This document shows positions 1 to 8,612 of a DNA stretch of 64,000 nt, one piece after another. How positions within the stretch are numbered: the first letter of the stretch is position 1; every line of letters starts with the position of its first letter. A program made the position numbers and the translations under genes. The DNA is from CAZRHR01 sp964578885. Its GTDB lineage: Bacteria > Bacteroidota > Bacteroidia > CAIKAF01. Below the pieces are notes generated by a model that was given only the letters and a program-made list of their open reading frames with translations, was not told where the DNA came from and did no database searches. Location of the stretch: positions 1 to 64,000 of the forward strand of contig CAZOEO010000016.1 of NCBI GenBank assembly GCA_964578885.1, read 5' to 3'.

Positions 1-69
1 CAAATCTAAACACAAACTATTTTACAACACACTCATAAACAAGATGTAAAATTTATCAGGCGGCCATAC

Positions 70-738
70 TTATGGGGTATGTAAGGCCAACGGAAGCGTC
101 TTACCATTCATCACTTCGTGGCCCGTCTTTAAAAATTGAACAACCCAGGACGCCATTTTTTCTACCTCTACCCCTCCTTCATATCCAGGAAACGCCTGCG
201 CTAACATCTCTGTACGTACCGAACCCAAAGCCAAAGCATTCGCCGAAATGCCCCAGGCCTTTAATTCCTCTGCCCAGGATTCGACCAAAGAAGCCTGTGC
301 TGCCTTGGTGGCTCCATATGCAGATAAACCAGAAAAACGTGCCGATCCGGGAAAACCACTCATACTACTTAGTTGCACGATGTGGCCGCCAGACATCCAT
401 TGGGATAAAGACGACGACATAAACGCCATGGGAAACCGCACGTGCAAACGCCACATCTCTTCACTTTGCTTCGCATCCCAACGTCCAATATCCATCTTAT
501 TTAAGAGTCCCGCTGCATGAATCCATCCTTTTAACCGAAAATCTGACTCCTTTAAATAGGTAACCAGACTTTCTGCTGCATGCTCCTCCAACAAATCGAC
601 CCGAAAGGTGGGATACACCCACTCTCCTGTGCCACGCACTACCCCCAACACTTTATCTCCTTTTTCATGCAACTGCCGGGCAATGCCTGCCCCCAATCCC
701 CGGGACGCACCTGTGACCAAATAAACCTCTGTACTCAT
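70..738 (-). CDS. SDR family NAD(P)-dependent oxidoreductase
   Basis: Cytosolic short-chain dehydrogenase/reductase of about 222 aa; the substrate cannot be told from sequence. The N-terminal cofactor motif TGASRGLGAGIA follows the first beta strand, AAGLLNK matches the central NAG-type motif, and the catalytic Ser (QLSSMSGF) and Tyr/Lys pair (SAYGATKAA) are all present. An ATG at 765 is in frame, but I prefer the ATG at 738: a -7 promoter box (TACCTTTG, 744-751) lies between the two, and SDR proteins normally start a few residues before the Rossmann motif. It lies 46 bp downstream of the acyl-CoA dehydrogenase-like gene on the same strand but appears to have its own promoter. Confidence 0.88.
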   Translation of the reverse strand: MSTEVYLVTGASRGLGAGIARQLHEKGDKVLGVVRGTGEWVYPTFRVDLLEEHAAESLVTYLKESDFRLKGWIHAAGLLNKMDIGRWDAKQSEEMWRLHVRFPMAFMSSSLSQWMSGGHIVQLSSMSGFPGSARFSGLSAYGATKAAQASLVESWAEELKAWGISANALALGSVRTEMLAQAFPGYEGGVEVEKMASWVVQFLKTGHEVMNGKTLPLALHTP

Positions 739-743
739 AAGTT

Positions 744-751
744 CAAAGGTA
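744..751 (-). promoter_or_regulatory. -7 promoter box of the SDR gene
   Basis: TACCTTTG on the minus strand matches the Bacteroidota -7 consensus TAnnTTTG. It ends 5 nt before the ATG at 738, which leaves almost no leader. No clear -33 TTTG is visible. Confidence 0.5.
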
Positions 752-784
752 CGTTTTCCCGTCATTTATAAAGGCGGACTTGCT

Positions 785-1693
785 TTACCATAAAAAAGGA
801 TGATGGGCCGCCGTCATGAAATCGGACCAAGCCACATGCATGGGATGTCCCAACTGCCCTATCCGCATTCCCGCATCCCGATATAATATCAGCGCCAAAT
901 CCATGGCCGCCCAGTGAACGGTCGTCAATTCCGTTTCGGAAATGTCTGCCTGATTTACTCCTATATATAATAGGTGTTCCCATTCACCAACCAAACCTTG
1001 CATTTTTTCATGATGCACACTTCTACCCGCTTCCTTTAAATACTGCCCATGCAAGCCCTTCCATAAACCAAGAAAAGTGGCGCTCATGCAAGCCCGCGCA
1101 AAATGGGGGAAAGGCCATTGCTCCGTAAAATGTCCGGAGCGCCACCGGGCTTCCTCAGTGGAAAAAACCTGTGGTGCCTGAAGCAAAACCTGGACGGCCT
1201 CCACGGCATAAGTGCCAGATTGATTTAAACCGAATTGTTGCCATGCATCGGGATGAAGTAGCACTTCCTCCCTCGGCACCATACATGTCCAAACTTGTCC
1301 ATCTTTAGTCTGGGCATTCAGGGTAAACCAGGTGGCCCAGGGAGCAGCTGTGCATCGTGGCCAGAATCCGGTCAATCGCGCCTGCCCGTCTTTCAAAAGT
1401 TCCAGTTGACCTATTTTCCCACTGCCCGCCACAATGGCTTGTGGATTTCCCCATACTTTTTCCGCCATTTGCACAGAAACGTATGGATAAAACCAGGACG
1501 CACCTGCACCAAGGTTCACGGCCCAACCCAAAGAACCATTTATTCGGGCCGATTCTGTCAAGATGGATAGGGCTTCACTCATTTGGGAACAGATGCCGCC
1601 CAATGAAGGGGGCAAAAAAACACGAAACCAACCGGATTCGATGGCCGAATCGACCTTATCCTGGTAAGTTGAATAGGGTGCTTCCCCTCCCAT
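785..1693 (-). CDS. Short acyl-CoA dehydrogenase-like flavoprotein
   Basis: About 302 aa, against 370-400 for ordinary acyl-CoA dehydrogenases. The N-terminal part has the family's features: SGWFRVFLPPSLGG near the start, then SARINGSLGWAVNLGAG, as in acyl-CoA dehydrogenase-related flavin monooxygenases (HpaB/DszC-like clade). The FAD/acyl-CoA core is compressed and I do not see a clear catalytic Glu, so it may be a flavin-dependent oxygenase or a non-catalytic relative. The start is set by TAATG overlap with the upstream SUKH-like gene, whose stop shares a base with this ATG; the in-frame extension upstream to 1768 lies inside that gene. Translational coupling implies joint expression. Family assignment moderate, function unknown. 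Confidence 0.65.
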   Translation of the reverse strand: MGGEAPYSTYQDKVDSAIESGWFRVFLPPSLGGICSQMSEALSILTESARINGSLGWAVNLGAGASWFYPYVSVQMAEKVWGNPQAIVAGSGKIGQLELLKDGQARLTGFWPRCTAAPWATWFTLNAQTKDGQVWTCMVPREEVLLHPDAWQQFGLNQSGTYAVEAVQVLLQAPQVFSTEEARWRSGHFTEQWPFPHFARACMSATFLGLWKGLHGQYLKEAGRSVHHEKMQGLVGEWEHLLYIGVNQADISETELTTVHWAAMDLALILYRDAGMRIGQLGHPMHVAWSDFMTAAHHPFLW

Positions 1694-2292
1694 TATTCTT
1701 CGAATCCCTCTTCTTCTCTTAATTCGCGCGCCTCCAGTTCGGACTCCAATTGGGCATTCCAGAAACAATCACCTAAGACCATCCCGGGTTCAGCGGCCAT
1801 TAATTCCTTTTTCAAATGGCCGAATTCTGCATCGGAAAAATGTGCAGCCAAATAAGCTCCCTCTCCACGCGCTTCATTTACGGTAGCTACAAAATCCCTG
1901 TACGCCACAAGGCAATCGGCCAAATGCTGAATGGATGTATTAAAAAAGTAAGGTTTGTACTGCTGCTCCCGATCTAACTCCACAATCCGATCCTGCTGAT
2001 GGGTGTCCACCGCAATTAAGTTTCCTTCGTTGCATTGCCCAATGACAATATACTGCCCCTTCGAGACGTTGGGAACTGCCACCAGCTCCGTTAAGCAGGA
2101 AACACCTTCGAAGGCCTCATCTACATCACGGATAAACGTAAGGAACGGTGCTGCCTCATGAGGCAAGCCTGCTTTGGTCAGAAAAGCAACCGTTTCTCCT
2201 TGTAAAGGATAAGGCGCCAATCGATGCGCGGAAATGGGGGTCAGAGGTTCCTTTTCGGCCCGCCATATTTTTTTAAACGTTTCAGCAACCAT
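1693..2292 (-). CDS. SUKH (SMI1/KNR4)-like protein
   Basis: About 199 aa, soluble, acidic C-terminus (ELREEEGFEE). The middle, from LTELVAVPNVSKGQYIVIG on to NLIAVDTHQQDRIVELD, has the SUKH-fold pattern of a strand, a G-hydrophobic turn and an acidic edge. It is closest to SUKH-4-type proteins, which in other bacteria are often immunity proteins against secreted nuclease or deaminase toxins. No toxin gene is next to it. It is instead coupled (TAATG) to the flavoprotein gene downstream, which argues against a simple toxin/immunity pair. Start: ATG at 2292; an in-frame TTG lies at 2310. A -7 box sits at 2334-2341. The SUKH call rests on pattern recognition only. Confidence 0.5.
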   Translation of the reverse strand: MVAETFKKIWRAEKEPLTPISAHRLAPYPLQGETVAFLTKAGLPHEAAPFLTFIRDVDEAFEGVSCLTELVAVPNVSKGQYIVIGQCNEGNLIAVDTHQQDRIVELDREQQYKPYFFNTSIQHLADCLVAYRDFVATVNEARGEGAYLAAHFSDAEFGHLKKELMAAEPGMVLGDCFWNAQLESELEARELREEEGFEE

Positions 2293-2333
2293 TAGATTGA
2301 ATGGGTACAATAAGCACTTTTAATGTTGTAAGT

Positions 2334-2341
2334 CAAAAATA
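2334..2341 (-). promoter_or_regulatory. -7 promoter box of the SUKH-like operon
   Basis: TATTTTTG on the minus strand fits TAnnTTTG. It lies 23 nt before the TTG at 2310 and 41 nt before the ATG at 2292. Confidence 0.4.
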
Positions 2342-2432
2342 AAGGAAATTATTTGTTGTGAGATTCTCCCCATCTATTTCCTGTCATTTTTCTTTAAAAT
2401 TTACGGAAGAGGGTGTCATTACACCGACCATT

Positions 2433-3089
2433 TTACCCGTAAACATAACGAAAAGTGAGATTTATCCTTGGTCCTACAGGTTTTTGGGTTTTGGGAATAG
2501 CATGAATCCAATCCTGCTGAAGCGCGCCTCCCATAACTAAACAACTGCCGGAAGTCAGGGAGAACGACATTTTTAAATCTGGATTTTCTCGATGTTTTAA
2601 ATGAAATTGACGGGTAGCGCCCAAACTCAGTGATGCAATGATGGGGTTTTCACCCAATACTTTTTCATTATCTGCATGCCAACCCATGCTGTCTTTTCCG
2701 TTCCGATAACAATTTAGCAAAACAGAATTAAACGCTGTGCCCGCCCATTTTTCAGCTTTCTCTTTTAAATCGGCTACTTTCTCGGGAAAAAGGGCTGGTG
2801 GATGCCAAACTCCGGAATAACTATACCCGCGTTCGCCATACCAAAGCGTTAGCCGCGGACTTTTATGCCAGCGCCCAAATAAAAATATGGATTCCTCCTG
2901 CCAGGGCCATCCGGAAGATGCTGAGGGCAAAAACGCATTTAACATAGTATGGCTCTCCTCTGCTGACAAGGCTTCGGGGAACCATTTCAGCCAACTTTTA
3001 CCCATGTAAAACATCCAACAATGTTCCTGCTCCTCCACCTTAATGTCTGGATGATCAGGGAATTGAATATTTGGAGGACCGAATAACAT
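2433..3089 (-). CDS. alkB: AlkB-like 2-oxoglutarate/Fe(II) dioxygenase
   Basis: About 218 aa. AlkB-family dioxygenases repair alkylated bases by oxidative demethylation using Fe(II) and 2-oxoglutarate. The metal triad is visible: HxD in MGWHADNEK and the distal His in DWIHAIPKT; PRINLTFR supplies the 2-oxoglutarate-binding Arg. ASLSLGATRQFHLKHR is the usual AlkB core strand, and YSYSG near residue 90 fits the base-recognition lid. The ATG at 3089 gives a compact N-terminus; the upstream in-frame ATG at 3152 adds 21 hydrophobic residues unusual for the family. It stands alone, with a different orientation from the TPR gene next to it. Confidence 0.87.
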   Translation of the reverse strand: MLFGPPNIQFPDHPDIKVEEQEHCWMFYMGKSWLKWFPEALSAEESHTMLNAFLPSASSGWPWQEESIFLFGRWHKSPRLTLWYGERGYSYSGVWHPPALFPEKVADLKEKAEKWAGTAFNSVLLNCYRNGKDSMGWHADNEKVLGENPIIASLSLGATRQFHLKHRENPDLKMSFSLTSGSCLVMGGALQQDWIHAIPKTQKPVGPRINLTFRYVYG

Positions 3090-3239
3090 AAATAAACTAT
3101 GATAAAAACAACCATACAAAAAGAAAGTTCTCGCCCACGAAAGGGTTTCCAATAATCTTAAAACTTTTGCAACTGGTTTAAATCACCACTTTGAACTTTT
3201 GAAAAAAACCGTATGTTTATCCACTGTTCAATGGAATCC

Positions 3240-4424
3240 ATGAAAAAGCTAACCCTATTTTACTTTCTTATTTTTCCTTTTTTTCTTGTATACGCTCAGG
3301 ATCCCTCTTTGGTAACGCTCGAATCGCTGTTCAGGCAAAACAAATTTGCTGAGGTCATTCGATTAGCAGAGGAAAAGAAGAAGCTGACGGCACAGGAAAT
3401 GCTTTTAACCGGCCAGGCTTTGTTCATGATGAATGAAGAGGAAAAAGCACTCAGATATTATGACCAGGCCCTCATCAATGGCTATAAACAACCCATTGTA
3501 CATTTTTTAAAAGCACAAACACTGCGCTATCTGGGACTTTACGACAGAGGAAAAGAATCTGCCCGCACTTACTTAAAGCAACAACCCAAATCTTCGGAAG
3601 GCTGGTACGAATTGGGTATGAATTTATATCATCTTGGAGACATGGCTGGAGCGGACTCCGCATTTTTGCAAGCCAAAACGTATCTGCCTCTGGTCCCTGG
3701 TGCCTGGTACATGCATGGCCATGTGGCGCATTTTGAAAAAAATTTCCCGTTAGCAGAAGAAAGATTCCTGGAAGCCACCACTAAAATTCCTGCCACCAAT
3801 CCATATCTGGGAAATACCTGGGCCGATTTAGGACGGATTTATTTGCATAAAGGCGATCATCTTTCTTCCCAGCAGGCCTTTTTAAAAGCCCTGAAATTGG
3901 GTGTAGAAGACCCAAATCTTGTGGTTCGCCTTTTTAAATCGCTCACCGACTCCGGTAACGAAGAACGCCTGGATTCTGTTTTCGACGTTCTTAAAACAAA
4001 ATTGGATCAAAGCGATTTCCCGGAATCCTGGCGAACAGCAGCATGGTTGCCCGTATATGCAGGCCCACTCGATAGCATGGCCCCAGGCCGACAATTTGTG
4101 ATTTACCGATACATTAAAACACCTATTTTCCCTGGCGATAAATACTATGGCATCGAAGTGCAGGATAAAGACAAAGTCGTCCGCAGCTTTGTGGTGGAAC
4201 AACTTCCTCGTGTGGGATTATCCGGCCCCTTATACCATTTGAAAGAAAGAGTGGAAGGAAAAGGACTTTTGGTCTATGATCCCGGATGGATGGTACCGGT
4301 GCTGCAAGTCTCTGAGATAAAAAAGATTTTCATGCAAGTCCTTCGTGATGAACTAAAACCAGGCGTAAGGAACAACCAGACCATACCGCCACCAGATAAA
4401 TCCCGCCGCGGGGGCAGACGCTAA
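3240..4424 (+). CDS. Secreted/periplasmic TPR-repeat protein
   Basis: About 394 aa. The Sec signal peptide MKKLTLFYFLIFPFFLVYAQ is followed by about five TPR-like units to roughly residue 230 (for example EMLLTGQALFMMNEEEKALR, SEGWYELGMNLYHLGD, GNTWADLGRIYLHKGD), then a unique C-terminal region of about 150 aa rich in beta structure. TPR arrays usually scaffold protein complexes; no enzymatic motif is seen. The ATG at 3240 is chosen because the signal peptide begins there; the frame opens at 3213. Monocistronic, convergent with pdxH. Function unknown. Confidence 0.75.
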   Translation: MKKLTLFYFLIFPFFLVYAQDPSLVTLESLFRQNKFAEVIRLAEEKKKLTAQEMLLTGQALFMMNEEEKALRYYDQALINGYKQPIVHFLKAQTLRYLGLYDRGKESARTYLKQQPKSSEGWYELGMNLYHLGDMAGADSAFLQAKTYLPLVPGAWYMHGHVAHFEKNFPLAEERFLEATTKIPATNPYLGNTWADLGRIYLHKGDHLSSQQAFLKALKLGVEDPNLVVRLFKSLTDSGNEERLDSVFDVLKTKLDQSDFPESWRTAAWLPVYAGPLDSMAPGRQFVIYRYIKTPIFPGDKYYGIEVQDKDKVVRSFVVEQLPRVGLSGPLYHLKERVEGKGLLVYDPGWMVPVLQVSEIKKIFMQVLRDELKPGVRNNQTIPPPDKSRRGGRR

Positions 4425-4514
4425 AATAAAGGAAATGGTCTTGTCGATGGAAAACTTAGGGTTCTCCCCTATTTATTTTTTCCGAAACTTCAACCAGCTA
4501 AAATGGCATAGTAA

Positions 4515-5159
4515 TTAAGGAGCCAAACGCACTTTATCCCAACCGTTTTCCGATTTTCTGTAAGCTATGCGGTCATGCAACCGTCCGGGACGGCCTTGCC
4601 AAAACTCAAAATACGTAGGCTCTACTTTGTAACCGCCCCAAAATGGTGGTTTTTCAATCACCTCTACGCCTTTGAATTTTTCTTCGATGGCTTGCACCAT
4701 GGCATCTAATTCTTCTCTGGATGTCACTTCTTCCGACTGTGGACTGGCCCAGGCTGCGATTTGATTCAATCGCGGACGGCTCTGGAAATATTCGTTGGAT
4801 TCCACCACCGACAATTTTTTTGCGATGCCTTCAATGCGCACCTGCCGTTCCATATCTACCCAAAAAAAGTTGATGGCCACGTGCGGATTGGTATCCAACT
4901 GACGCGCCTTCGCACTTTGATAATTCGAATAAAAAACCAAACCATCGGCCTTTAAATTGCGCAGCAATACAATCCTGGAATGCGGTTTACCATCCATATC
5001 TACTGTGCCAAGCGAAAAGGCATTCGGCTCAGGCACGTGGTTGTTGGCTGCATCTGCGATCCATGATTCAAGCTGAGATACAGGATCAGCCAAAGCCTCC
5101 TGTTCTGTTAAAGACATTTTCTGGTAGTCTTTTCTTAATTTGGATAAGTAGGCGCGCAT
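4515..5159 (-). CDS. pdxH: Pyridoxamine 5'-phosphate oxidase
   Basis: 214 aa, the usual length. Oxidises pyridoxamine/pyridoxine 5'-phosphate to pyridoxal 5'-phosphate with FMN, the last step of vitamin B6 synthesis and salvage. Family blocks: RIVLLRNLKADGLVFYSNY (FMN binding), QSAKARQLDTNPHVAINFFW, SRPRLNQIAAWASPQSE, and the C-terminal signature FWQGRPGRLHDRIAYR. A -7 box lies 18 nt upstream. pdxA, from the same pathway, is elsewhere in this window (57.7-58.8 kb). Confident call. Confidence 0.96.
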   Translation of the reverse strand: MRAYLSKLRKDYQKMSLTEQEALADPVSQLESWIADAANNHVPEPNAFSLGTVDMDGKPHSRIVLLRNLKADGLVFYSNYQSAKARQLDTNPHVAINFFWVDMERQVRIEGIAKKLSVVESNEYFQSRPRLNQIAAWASPQSEEVTSREELDAMVQAIEEKFKGVEVIEKPPFWGGYKVEPTYFEFWQGRPGRLHDRIAYRKSENGWDKVRLAP

Positions 5160-5177
5160 AGCAGATGATTATTTGTA

Positions 5178-5185
5178 CAAAGATA
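5178..5185 (-). promoter_or_regulatory. -7 promoter box of pdxH
   Basis: TATCTTTG on the minus strand, 18 nt before the pdxH ATG, in the short gap after the PorE-like gene. It fits TAnnTTTG and suggests that pdxH is transcribed separately. Confidence 0.5.
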
Positions 5186-5189
5186 CGTT

Positions 5190-7088
5190 TTATCGGATGA
5201 TTCGGATTTGGGTTCTTCTGTTTTGTGCACGTCCTTCCTCGGTTTCGTTGGTGGCGATGGGTTGCTCATCTCCATATCCTTTCGGCTGAAGGCGTTGGGC
5301 AGAAATGCCTCTTTGCACCAAAAACCCAACCACTGCCTGAGCCCGTTGACTGGAAAGCGTGAGGTTATGTACTTTGGAACCGCGGTTGTCGGTATGGCCC
5401 TGCACCTCGATCACCAGCGCCGGATTGTCTTGTAACAACTTAACCAAACGCAGTAACTCCGCCTGAGATTCCGGCTTCAACTCGGCCTTATCGGTATCGA
5501 AGAACACATTTCGAAGCACAATTTCGGTACTTGGTTTTATGGGAGACAGGTTAAAATTGCGCTCCTCGGCCCTGGGCTGATCCAGAGAAATATGTTCGGA
5601 ATGGAATAAATATCCGGGATGAGAAATATGCAAGGCGTAAGGTTTTCCTGTAATTAACGGCATCAGAAAGGTTCCAGATTTCGGATCGGCATACGTGCTC
5701 ACCACGGTGGAATTGGTGGTTAAATCAATCAGCTCTAATCTGGCTTTCAGTCTGGTAGAACCATCCAATACTTTTCCCTGAAACCAGGTAACCGGCGTTG
5801 GTCTAACGGATTCCGGCATATCAAAGAAATATAAATCGAAACGCCCGATACCTTTCATGCCGTCGGAAGCATAATAAGCCGTTTTTCCATCTGCCGCCAC
5901 CAAAATGAGCCGCTCGTCTCCGGTGGAATTGATGGGATAACCCAGGTTCTTAGGCGCAGAAAACTGTCCGTCCGCGCCCAATTGACTTAAAAATAAATCT
6001 GCACCACCTACACCCGGATGTCCATCGGATGCAAAATACAGCGATACGCCGTCCGCATGGATAGATGGAGAAAAATCGCGTCCCTTGGTATTAATGATTG
6101 GTCCGGCATTCACTGGCTCAGACCAAGATCCGTCGGCCTGCCAGGTGGACATATAAATATCTTCCTGACCCAATCCACCGGGACGCTTCGACACAAAAAA
6201 CAAAGTTTTCCCGTCGGAAGAAAAGGCGGGTTGAGACTCCCAATAGCGCGAATTAACCGGCTCGCCCAAACTCACGGGCTGATTCCAGACACCGTCTATT
6301 CTTTCGGCCATGTATATGTCCATGCCGGTGACTTCACCTTTATCGGCAGCAAAGAAAAAGTATCGCCCGTCTGGCGAAAAACATCCGGCACCTTCATTAC
6401 ACGGCGTGTTCAACGGTGCAGGCAAGGGTTGGCGACGACCGTAGCCGGTTTCTGTTTTCACCACCATATAGAAATCTTCTTCCATCCGGCTGTCTCCACG
6501 AACGCAACCGCCTTTGGCGGGTCGCATTACGGTGTAAATCATTTCCCGGCCATCTACGGTTAACGTAGGATGATACTCAGAAAATTCCGTATTAACTTCA
6601 GGACCAAGATTTACGGGCGTAAAAGGCACAGGCTTACTCACAATGGCCTCACTGGCTTTTAAATCGGAAATTCGCTGATAAATGCCTGCTTTGGTTTCTT
6701 CGGACAAACTTCGGGTGCGCAAAATTCTCTCATACACAGAAACGGCATCTTTAAATCGCAAAGCTTCGCGGTATAAATTCGCCAACGCACCCAACGTTCT
6801 GGCGTACGCTGTGGAATCCGGACCGTTTACCACCGTTTCTACATCTACAATGGCCAAATCAATGGCGTTGCGCATGGCCAGCAATTCTGCGCGCATGAGT
6901 CGCGCTTCATTATACGCCGGAAATGCGTCAATGGCCTGAGAAACGGTCTCTTCGGCCTCTCTGAGCTGCTGACGTTCAAAATATAATTGTGCCTGGTCAA
7001 ATAATTTCTGCGCTTTTCCTGGCACTTTGGTCTGTGCCATGATCCCACTGAAACTGAGAAAACATACACATGCGAGCAATAATTTCAT
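5190..7088 (-). CDS. PorE-like OmpA-family protein (TPR, PD40 propeller, CRD, OmpA)
   Basis: 632 aa. Order: signal peptide (1-18, ends SFSGIMAQ), TPR region (about 25-150), PD40/WD40-like beta-propeller strands (about 185-420; repeated FSxDGxxLYFxS blocks such as FSSDGKTLFFVS), a carboxypeptidase-regulatory-like domain (about 435-510) and an OmpA peptidoglycan-binding domain (about 525-632; NVFFDTDKAELKPES, GHTDNRGS, LSSQRAQAV). This architecture matches PorE of the type IX secretion system, which anchors the machinery to peptidoglycan in the periplasm; other PD40-OmpA paralogues share it, so the exact role is inference. The ATG overlaps the queE TGA as ATGA, implying coupled translation. Confidence 0.85.
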   Translation of the reverse strand: MKLLLACVCFLSFSGIMAQTKVPGKAQKLFDQAQLYFERQQLREAEETVSQAIDAFPAYNEARLMRAELLAMRNAIDLAIVDVETVVNGPDSTAYARTLGALANLYREALRFKDAVSVYERILRTRSLSEETKAGIYQRISDLKASEAIVSKPVPFTPVNLGPEVNTEFSEYHPTLTVDGREMIYTVMRPAKGGCVRGDSRMEEDFYMVVKTETGYGRRQPLPAPLNTPCNEGAGCFSPDGRYFFFAADKGEVTGMDIYMAERIDGVWNQPVSLGEPVNSRYWESQPAFSSDGKTLFFVSKRPGGLGQEDIYMSTWQADGSWSEPVNAGPIINTKGRDFSPSIHADGVSLYFASDGHPGVGGADLFLSQLGADGQFSAPKNLGYPINSTGDERLILVAADGKTAYYASDGMKGIGRFDLYFFDMPESVRPTPVTWFQGKVLDGSTRLKARLELIDLTTNSTVVSTYADPKSGTFLMPLITGKPYALHISHPGYLFHSEHISLDQPRAEERNFNLSPIKPSTEIVLRNVFFDTDKAELKPESQAELLRLVKLLQDNPALVIEVQGHTDNRGSKVHNLTLSSQRAQAVVGFLVQRGISAQRLQPKGYGDEQPIATNETEEGRAQNRRTQIRIIR

Positions 7089-7726
7089 GGGATGTTCAAA
7101 TATTTATGCGTTTGTAATGAAAGACGCCAGTCCGGATGGGCTTTTACCCAATCAATCAACAAGGGCAAAATCTGTTCCCTTTTCTCCCATTCGGGTTGTA
7201 CAAATTTTTTACAATGAACGGGTAAAAGAGGGAGAAATTGCTTAGCCCATTCCAAATCAGAGGGATGAAATACCACCAATTTGAATTCATCGGCGGTGGT
7301 AAGCCATTCTTCCCGGGGCGCTTTAAATTTTTTAGGAGAAAGGCAAACCCAATCGGGTCGGGTGGTCATGGGCGAAGTGCCAGCAGTTTCCATCCAAACG
7401 GATTTTCCGGCTTGCCGAAGTGCACCAATAATAGGTCCCAGGGGATGCATGGTCGGCTCTCCACCGGTTAAAACCACATGAGGTGCACCGGATTCCACCA
7501 CCCAATTTACCATGTCCGACACAGATACCAGAGGATGTTTGGCTGCGTCCCAACTTTCTTTTACATCACACCATCTGCAACCTACATCACATCCGCCCAA
7601 TCTTAGAAAATAAGCGGCACTCCCTACATGATGGCCTTCGCCCTGTAAGGTATAAAAATGTTCCATGAGGGGCAAAAATTCCCCTGCGTGTACGGTTTCC
7701 TGAAGATCCGCAGATCTGTTATTCAT
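7085..7726 (-). CDS. queE: 7-carboxy-7-deazaguanine synthase (radical SAM)
   Basis: 213 aa. Converts 6-carboxytetrahydropterin to 7-carboxy-7-deazaguanine in queuosine (preQ0) synthesis. The QueE N-terminus EHFYTLQGEGHHVG is followed by the radical-SAM cluster motif C-x3-C-x2-C (CDVGCRWC), and VLTGGEPTMHP is the SAM-binding GGE motif. It overlaps the upstream phosphorylase gene by 8 bp and the downstream PorE-like gene by ATGA, forming a three-gene unit. No queC, queD or queF lies in this window. Confident. Confidence 0.94.
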   Translation of the reverse strand: MNNRSADLQETVHAGEFLPLMEHFYTLQGEGHHVGSAAYFLRLGGCDVGCRWCDVKESWDAAKHPLVSVSDMVNWVVESGAPHVVLTGGEPTMHPLGPIIGALRQAGKSVWMETAGTSPMTTRPDWVCLSPKKFKAPREEWLTTADEFKLVVFHPSDLEWAKQFLPLLPVHCKKFVQPEWEKREQILPLLIDWVKAHPDWRLSLQTHKYLNIP

Positions 7727-8612
7727 GCGTTAGCCTTTCGAGAACGAATTTAATCAATCCATCCACGGCAGAATGCGCATTTTTAGAATATTCTTTACGA
7801 AGTCGGTTGGCAATAACGGCACAAACGGTCGTTACACGATGTCCTCCCAACGTTCCCAAACCATAAATAGCGGAAGTTTCCATTTCAAAATTGGTCACCA
7901 TCTCGCCGGCATGGCGGAAAGAAGCATATTTATCGTTGAGGTCCTCAAACTTCACGCCCATGCGAAGTAAACGCCCTTGTGGCGCGTAAAATCCTGGTGC
8001 AGTGAGTGTAATACCGGGAACACACCGATCGGTAAATTTCGTTAGCAACGATTCCGTGGCTTTAAAAGCATACGGACGAGCCAGTTCACCTGCAAGTCCG
8101 GTATGGGCCAAAAAGGCATCCAACATTGCTTGCTGCTCTGCATCCTGTTCATAAGGATAATAATTGAGCAATCCGTCTAAACCAATGGCCCAGGACGAAG
8201 CCACCCAACTATCCACTGGCAAATCGGGATGCAAAGATCCTGTGGTACCAATGCGCACCATATCCAGGGAGCGAGGACGCTCAGCATTGGTTCTTTGACC
8301 TAAATCAATGGCAGCCAATGCATCTAATTCATTCAAAACAATGTCGATGTTATCACATCCAATGCCATGAGAAATACATGTAATTCGCTTTGAACCAATA
8401 TAACCTGTGTGGGTCACAAATTCGCGACTGCTCACCTCCAATTCCACTTTATCGAAATACTTGGAAACCTGAGGCACCCGCTCAGGGTCGCCTACCATCA
8501 CAATGGTGTCGGCCAAATCTTCAGGGCGAAGACGAAGATGATAAACAGAACCGTCTTCGTTTAAAATTAATTCCGATGGCGCGTACACCATATTATCAGT
8601 AGAAACATCCAT
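7719..8612 (-). CDS. Nucleoside phosphorylase (uridine phosphorylase-like)
   Basis: 297 aa. PNP/UDP family-1 phosphorylase, which cleaves a nucleoside with phosphate to base plus ribose-1-phosphate. MVGDPERVPQVSKYF carries the phosphate-binding Gly-Asp-Pro-x-Arg motif, and VTNFEMETSAIYGLG the ribose-binding Met-Glu. Longer than E. coli Udp (253 aa), matching the Bacteroidota form; uridine or purine preference cannot be set from sequence. First gene of the unit with queE and the PorE-like gene. Its upstream region holds the GC-rich element and the palindrome described separately. Confidence 0.88.
   Translation of the reverse strand: MDVSTDNMVYAPSELILNEDGSVYHLRLRPEDLADTIVMVGDPERVPQVSKYFDKVELEVSSREFVTHTGYIGSKRITCISHGIGCDNIDIVLNELDALAAIDLGQRTNAERPRSLDMVRIGTTGSLHPDLPVDSWVASSWAIGLDGLLNYYPYEQDAEQQAMLDAFLAHTGLAGELARPYAFKATESLLTKFTDRCVPGITLTAPGFYAPQGRLLRMGVKFEDLNDKYASFRHAGEMVTNFEMETSAIYGLGTLGGHRVTTVCAVIANRLRKEYSKNAHSAVDGLIKFVLERLTHE

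Noticed and set aside
6018..6563. 181-codon open frame on the plus strand
   Set aside because: Antisense to the PorE-like propeller region; no family features.
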